Assembly: GCA_946478895.1 (NCBI GenBank)
Contig: CAMLDY010000067.1
Span: 1 to 13,045 of the forward strand
Direction of reading: 5' to 3'
Source of the DNA: an uncultured Gemmatimonadota bacterium
GTDB lineage: Bacteria; Gemmatimonadota; Gemmatimonadetes; Gemmatimonadales; Gemmatimonadaceae
DNA length: 13,045 nt
Part shown: in pieces, positions 9,323 through 13,045 of the stretch
Numbering within the stretch: the first letter of the stretch is position 1
How the letters are laid out: each line of letters opens with the position of its first letter
The notes under the pieces: model-generated
Told to the model about the DNA's origin: nothing
Databases searched by the model: none
Seen by the model: only the letters and a program-made list of their open reading frames with translations
Program-made: the position numbers and the translations under genes

Positions 9323-10458
9323 TGCCTCTCCAGCCATCTCGAGTACACGAGCGCGCGACCATTGATCGCAGGATATCGGAACACGCGGAGCAGCACTCCT
9401 TTGGTTTTCATGACGTCGATGCGCATGAAGCCGGTTCGGTGCTGGCCTGTGTAGTAGCTCTCGCGCAGTCTCACCGCGCATTCGGTTTTGGACTGCGATC
9501 CCGCGCCACTGACCAGGATGTAGTCGACGTCGCCGCCACCGCGCAAAACCTGAAGGTTGTGATCGTGACCGGCGATGTAGGCGAGCGGCGGATGACCGCG
9601 GAAAGCACTGCGCACGGAATCCCGGAAGGTGCGATTGCCCGCCGACATGATGTCCTGGTTCCCGCCAGTGAAGCGACGGAACGGACCGGTGATGCCGCAG
9701 TATCCACCGTGCGGCCCGCCGGTCATGAGCGGGTGGTGTGCAGCGACGAATACGATCCGGCCCGCTCCTGGAGGGCGCACCTCCTCACGAAGCGCGGCGG
9801 TCACCGTCACCGGAGTACTGTTTGCGCACGTTGACAGGCTGTCCTTCACGATGAAGGTGTGAAGCCACCACTGGCTATCCAGCGCAATCAGGCGAAGGCG
9901 TCCGATGTCGACCGGTACCGGGCCGGGGCAGCCGTTGGTCGGGAGCAGGCGAATGTTTCGTCCCTGCGCGAGGGTGGCAATCATTCGCTCCTCGAGTCGC
10001 ATCGAGTAGAGCCCGTAGGGGCCGGAATTCGACCAATCGTGATTGCCCGGGAGAAAAATCCCGCGCACGCCCGGCGGGATCGCTCTGACCTGGGCTTCGA
10101 GCCGTCGGCGCGCGTCGGCCCATTCCGCGGCGCCTTCCGCGGGGATGCCGGCGGGATAAACGTTGTCGCCGAGGAAGACGATGACCGTTCTTTCCGGAGC
10201 GACGGAGGCCTGCGCGGTCAGGGAGTCGAGGGGCGCGCCGACGACGCGGGGATCCTGCTCGCCGGCATCGCCAACGAAGAACAGCGTCGTCTCGATGTCA
10301 GATTCAGGAAAGGATTGCAGTGATAACTGGTGCCGGCAGGCGCTCAGCGCCGGCACAAGGAGGCAGCAAAGAGAAATCGCGACGGCGCGGACGGCGCGCT
10401 TCAGGGGCGGGCGCAAAGCGATACTGCCATGATCTGTGCTCAGATGAATGGTCTCCAC
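9319..10458 (-). CDS. Calcineurin-like metallophosphoesterase lipoprotein
   Basis: This 379-residue exported phosphoesterase has dimetal-binding motifs GDAG (63-66), GDNVYP (97-102), GNHDW (138-142), HHP (241-243) and GHDHN (297-301), so the active site looks intact. A textbook lipobox, ALSAC, puts the lipidated Cys at 41. The n-region before the hydrophobic stretch is unusually long for the GTG start at 10458, and no good ribosome-binding site is seen there, so the true start may be a later codon. It shares fold and motif order with the phosphoesterase at 5378-6364, but motif residues and lengths differ; they do not look like recent duplicates. It is the first gene of a four-gene operon, with an ATGA overlap to the next gene. 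From memory, related metallophosphoesterase domains are found with or fused to kinase-like/Omp85 proteins in Bacteroidota. Substrate unknown. Confidence 0.92.
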   Translation of the reverse strand: METIHLSTDHGSIALRPPLKRAVRAVAISLCCLLVPALSACRHQLSLQSFPESDIETTLFFVGDAGEQDPRVVGAPLDSLTAQASVAPERTVIVFLGDNVYPAGIPAEGAAEWADARRRLEAQVRAIPPGVRGIFLPGNHDWSNSGPYGLYSMRLEERMIATLAQGRNIRLLPTNGCPGPVPVDIGRLRLIALDSQWWLHTFIVKDSLSTCANSTPVTVTAALREEVRPPGAGRIVFVAAHHPLMTGGPHGGYCGITGPFRRFTGGNQDIMSAGNRTFRDSVRSAFRGHPPLAYIAGHDHNLQVLRGGGDVDYILVSGAGSQSKTECAVRLRESYYTGQHRTGFMRIDVMKTKGVLLRVFRYPAINGRALVYSRWLERQ

Positions 10459-10533
10459 GAATCTGCCCGCGTCCGACGCACAGTCCGCGCCAGTGCGCGT
10501 ACAACAGGCGCCCGTTTTGCATTGGATCGGCGC
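10459..10533. promoter_or_regulatory. Short divergent promoter region
   Basis: Only 75 bp separate the phosphoesterase operon (minus) from the kinase-like/Omp85 gene (plus), so their promoters must lie back to back or overlap the coding starts. An 11-bp palindrome, GCGTCCGACGC (10469-10479), lies 10 nt before the minus-strand start and could bind a regulator. No convincing -35/-10 pair was found, and neither gene has a strong Shine-Dalgarno sequence. Confidence 0.35.
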
Positions 10534-13045
10534 ATGTTTTCTCCTATGAAACTAGCCACCGTCGCGATAGCGGTTGCCGCAATGGTTGCACCCCCGGTTT
10601 CGGCGCAAACGGGAAGCGCGGGGCTGCAAAACCGGGATACGACGGTCGTTCCGAACGCGGGGTTCAAGGCCGGCGGCCTGCACCGCCGATTGCTGGGCGA
10701 CAATTGGCGTGACGAGTGGGGCACGCCGATCACGATTCCTTTCCTCGATCTTGGCACCTTCGGCGGCGGGCTGACGCCGACTGAGACCGGCGGCGGCTTA
10801 CAGTCGTTGACGCTGCACTTCAAGAGTGCCAGCGGGCGCGAATACAACTTCCGTCCGGTGAACAAGGGTGTGGCGCTCCCCGACCTGTATCGCCACACGC
10901 TGGTGTGGAAAATGGTCGCCGACCTGAGAAGCTCGCTGTACCCCGCTGCACCGGTGGTGGGGGTACCGATACTCGAGGCGGCAGGTGTGCTTCATCCAGT
11001 GCCCGAGCTGGTGGTGATGCCCAACGACCCGCGGCTCGGCAAATTCCAGAGCCACTTCGCGGGACTGGTCGGGACCATCGAGGAGCGCGCGAAAAGTCCG
11101 AAGGACGGACCTGCTTTCGCCGGGGCGACCAAGCTCCTCGACAGCGAGGACTTGATCAAGGAAATCAACAAGAGTCCCGAAGACACCGTCGATACGCGAT
11201 TGTATCTGACGGCGCGGCTGGTAGACATGTTCCTCAACGACAACGACCGGCATCCGGGCCAGTGGGATTGGGCGCGCTTTGGATCGGCAGGGTCGCCGTG
11301 GCTGCCGGTTCCCGCTGACAGGGACAAAGTCATTCACTCCGAAGAAGGTCTGATTCCAATGCTGGCCGGGATGGCGGCGACCAAGATCACGCCGTTCGAA
11401 TCGCGCTACCCGCAGGTCGCCGCTTTGATCACCCAGGCAATGGAGATGGACCGGCGGTTATTGATCGGATTGAACCGTCAAACGTGGGATTCGGTGGCGG
11501 CGGCGTTGACGAGGCGCATCTCGAACGCCGTGATCGACTCCGCGGTACACTCGCTGCCGCGGGAATACGCGTTCTCGTTCGCTGATCTGACGGCGAAGCT
11601 GAGAGCGAGACGCGACGGGATCCCAGGCCTGGCGCGCAGCTTCTACGCGACGATTGCCGAATACGCCGACATCCACGCGACCGACGTTGGCGAGCGCGCG
11701 ATCGTGAATCGCGTCGGTGACGGACTGGTAGACGTCGCCATTCAGTGGGGCTCGCGCGCGCCCTACTTCAATCGCCGGTTCGACGCCCGCGAGACCAAAG
11801 AGATCCGACTTTACCTGCATGGCGGGGACGACTACGCCGTAGTGCGTGGCGGCGTGCGGTCCAGCATTCCGGTGCGGATCATCGGCGGAGACGGCACCAA
11901 CACGCTGATCGATTCATCGAGCGTGGGCGGCAGGCGCGATCCGACCGCGCTCTACGACCGGGGGACAGTGAGCGGGACGCGGTACGACAAGGACAGTCTC
12001 GACAAGCGCGAATTCAGCGAAGAGGTCACGCCGTTCAACCGGCGGCCGTGGAGCGTTGCCTACGGCGAGCTCGCTCCCGCTCAGCGAGACCGCGGCACAT
12101 CCACCACGCCGGTCGCCAGCCTCGGCAGCGGGCACGGACTCGGCCTCGTGCCGAGGATCGGTATCGCGCGTTACAGCTACGGGTTTCGCAAGGTTCCGTA
12201 CGCGAGCATGATGTCGGCGAAGGTCGGATACTCGACCGCGATCAACGGATTCGACGTCGATCTCGCCTACGACAAGCGATTCGAGAGCTCTTCGTTCCAC
12301 CTGCCGGTGACGGCTGGAATGTCGCAGCTCGAGGTCGTCGAGTTCCGCGGCCTCGGCAACGACGTTCCCGAGCTGCCCGGCGACTTCGCCGACGTTCGCC
12401 AACGGCAATGGTCCTTCAATCCAGCGCTCGGTTTCTCGCCGAACGCCAAGAGTGACATCACGCTCGGCCCCATACTGCGGTATACGACGACCGACAGCAC
12501 ACCCAACCGCTTCATCTCGCAGACGCAGCCATACGGTTTCGATCAATTCGCCGAGGCGGGCCTTCAGCTGAAGCTTCACTACGACACGCGTGGCTCACCG
12601 GAGCTGTGGGATGTGAGCGCGCGCAACATCCTGGTGAAGCTCGTCGAGGAGAATCCGTTTCCGGCGGTGTGGGGCAAACTCGATTTCGCCGCGAGCGCGT
12701 ATCCGGGAATGCTCGACGCCGAGACGCCCTACCAAAAACTGTCCGGCACGGCGGCGCTGTTTCTTACGGCGCCGATCCTGACGCGTCCGGTGCTGGCGCT
12801 GCGGGGGGGCGGTGAGAAGCTATACGGAAATTTTCCGTATTTCGATGCGGCGTTCATTGGTGGGTCGAAGACATTGCGCACCGAATTCAGGCAGCGCTTC
12901 GCGGGCGACGCAGCGCTGTACGGAACGACGGAGCTGCGGGTGCCGATCGCGAACTTTCCGTTCATCCTGCCGATCAACCTCGGAGCGATAGGCTTCGTCG
13001 ACGTCGCGAGGGTGTACGTCGATGGAGACTCGCCCGGCGGCTGGC
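10534..13045 (+). CDS. Exported protein with N-terminal kinase-like region fused to a C-terminal Omp85-type barrel (3' end missing)
   Basis: The frame from ATG 10534 is open to the window edge: 837 residues, no stop, good codon bias throughout. An alternative start is Met5 (10546), which gives a compact signal peptide cleaved near VSA (24). After that come LLGDNWRDEWGTPI (53-66), a GGGLTP/GGGLQSLTL segment (77-94) and GREYNFRPVNKG (101-112). Next is a putative catalytic region, FLNDNDRHPGQWDW (233-246) followed by WLPVPADRD (256-264). This recalls the DRHxxN loop and downstream metal-binding Asp of HipA/PI3K-like kinases. Residues about 400-480 form a beta domain (ETKEIRLYLHGGDD; IPVRIIGGDG). 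From about 500 on the sequence is barrel-like, ending in Omp85-type IGGSKTLRTEF, QRFAGDAALY and ELRVP segments. It is divergent from the phosphoesterase operon. Kinase activity is inferred, not shown. Confidence 0.8.
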   Translation, partial: MFSPMKLATVAIAVAAMVAPPVSAQTGSAGLQNRDTTVVPNAGFKAGGLHRRLLGDNWRDEWGTPITIPFLDLGTFGGGLTPTETGGGLQSLTLHFKSASGREYNFRPVNKGVALPDLYRHTLVWKMVADLRSSLYPAAPVVGVPILEAAGVLHPVPELVVMPNDPRLGKFQSHFAGLVGTIEERAKSPKDGPAFAGATKLLDSEDLIKEINKSPEDTVDTRLYLTARLVDMFLNDNDRHPGQWDWARFGSAGSPWLPVPADRDKVIHSEEGLIPMLAGMAATKITPFESRYPQVAALITQAMEMDRRLLIGLNRQTWDSVAAALTRRISNAVIDSAVHSLPREYAFSFADLTAKLRARRDGIPGLARSFYATIAEYADIHATDVGERAIVNRVGDGLVDVAIQWGSRAPYFNRRFDARETKEIRLYLHGGDDYAVVRGGVRSSIPVRIIGGDGTNTLIDSSSVGGRRDPTALYDRGTVSGTRYDKDSLDKREFSEEVTPFNRRPWSVAYGELAPAQRDRGTSTTPVASLGSGHGLGLVPRIGIARYSYGFRKVPYASMMSAKVGYSTAINGFDVDLAYDKRFESSSFHLPVTAGMSQLEVVEFRGLGNDVPELPGDFADVRQRQWSFNPALGFSPNAKSDITLGPILRYTTTDSTPNRFISQTQPYGFDQFAEAGLQLKLHYDTRGSPELWDVSARNILVKLVEENPFPAVWGKLDFAASAYPGMLDAETPYQKLSGTAALFLTAPILTRPVLALRGGGEKLYGNFPYFDAAFIGGSKTLRTEFRQRFAGDAALYGTTELRVPIANFPFILPINLGAIGFVDVARVYVDGDSPGGW

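Noticed and set aside
9323..9481. Longer start for the small barrel gene at 9481
   Set aside because: It would bury the signal peptide behind about 53 residues encoded inside the phosphoesterase gene. ATG 9322 has a Shine-Dalgarno sequence and an ATGA overlap.
10574..10774. Short alternative open frames within 10534-13045 (for example 10574-10774, 10905-11318, 11745-12455)
   Set aside because: They are out-of-frame shadows. The main frame from 10534 is open for 837 codons with signal peptide, motif and barrel sequence in order, and needs no frameshift.

Overview
The window is GC-rich, densely packed bacterial DNA with typical high-GC third-position bias. The proteins are those of a diderm (Gram-negative-type) bacterium: lipoprotein signals, Omp85-type barrels and a second outer-membrane barrel candidate. 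The large signal peptide + kinase-like + Omp85 protein at the right end is, from memory, a family seen in Bacteroidota and Gemmatimonadota. With this GC content a Gemmatimonadota-like host is my best guess. This is inference; no rRNA or other phylogenetic marker settles it.

Layout from left to right. Positions 1-100 may hold the 3' end of an unidentified gene. Positions 102-355 hold a nested imperfect inverted repeat built from four copies of a ~20-bp motif, with the intrinsic terminator of uvrA inside it. uvrA (359-3220, minus) is complete and canonical. A 150-bp divergent gap leads to a plus-strand operon at 3371-6364: a DUF4956-type membrane protein, a lipoprotein with an SdiA-regulated/phytase-esterase-like propeller, and a purple-acid-phosphatase-like metallophosphoesterase. 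This operon converges on a minus-strand operon at 6409-10458. Its four genes, in transcription order, are a lipoprotein metallophosphoesterase, a small outer-membrane barrel candidate, an Omp85 barrel without POTRA domains, and a lipoprotein with kinase-like motifs. Each junction is a 4-base stop/start overlap. Divergent from it, 10534 to the window end encodes a large exported protein (at least 837 residues, no stop reached) with an N-terminal kinase-like region and a C-terminal Omp85-type barrel.

The most interesting feature is the block 6409-13045. It contains phosphatase, Omp85 barrel and kinase-like genes as separate, tightly coupled cistrons, beside a single gene that fuses a kinase-like region to an Omp85 barrel. 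Together with a second phosphoesterase and a phytase/SdiA-regulated-type lipoprotein in the facing operon, this suggests a cell-envelope system that adds, removes or handles phosphate groups at or across the outer membrane. The families are read from visible motifs. The joint function is a hypothesis.
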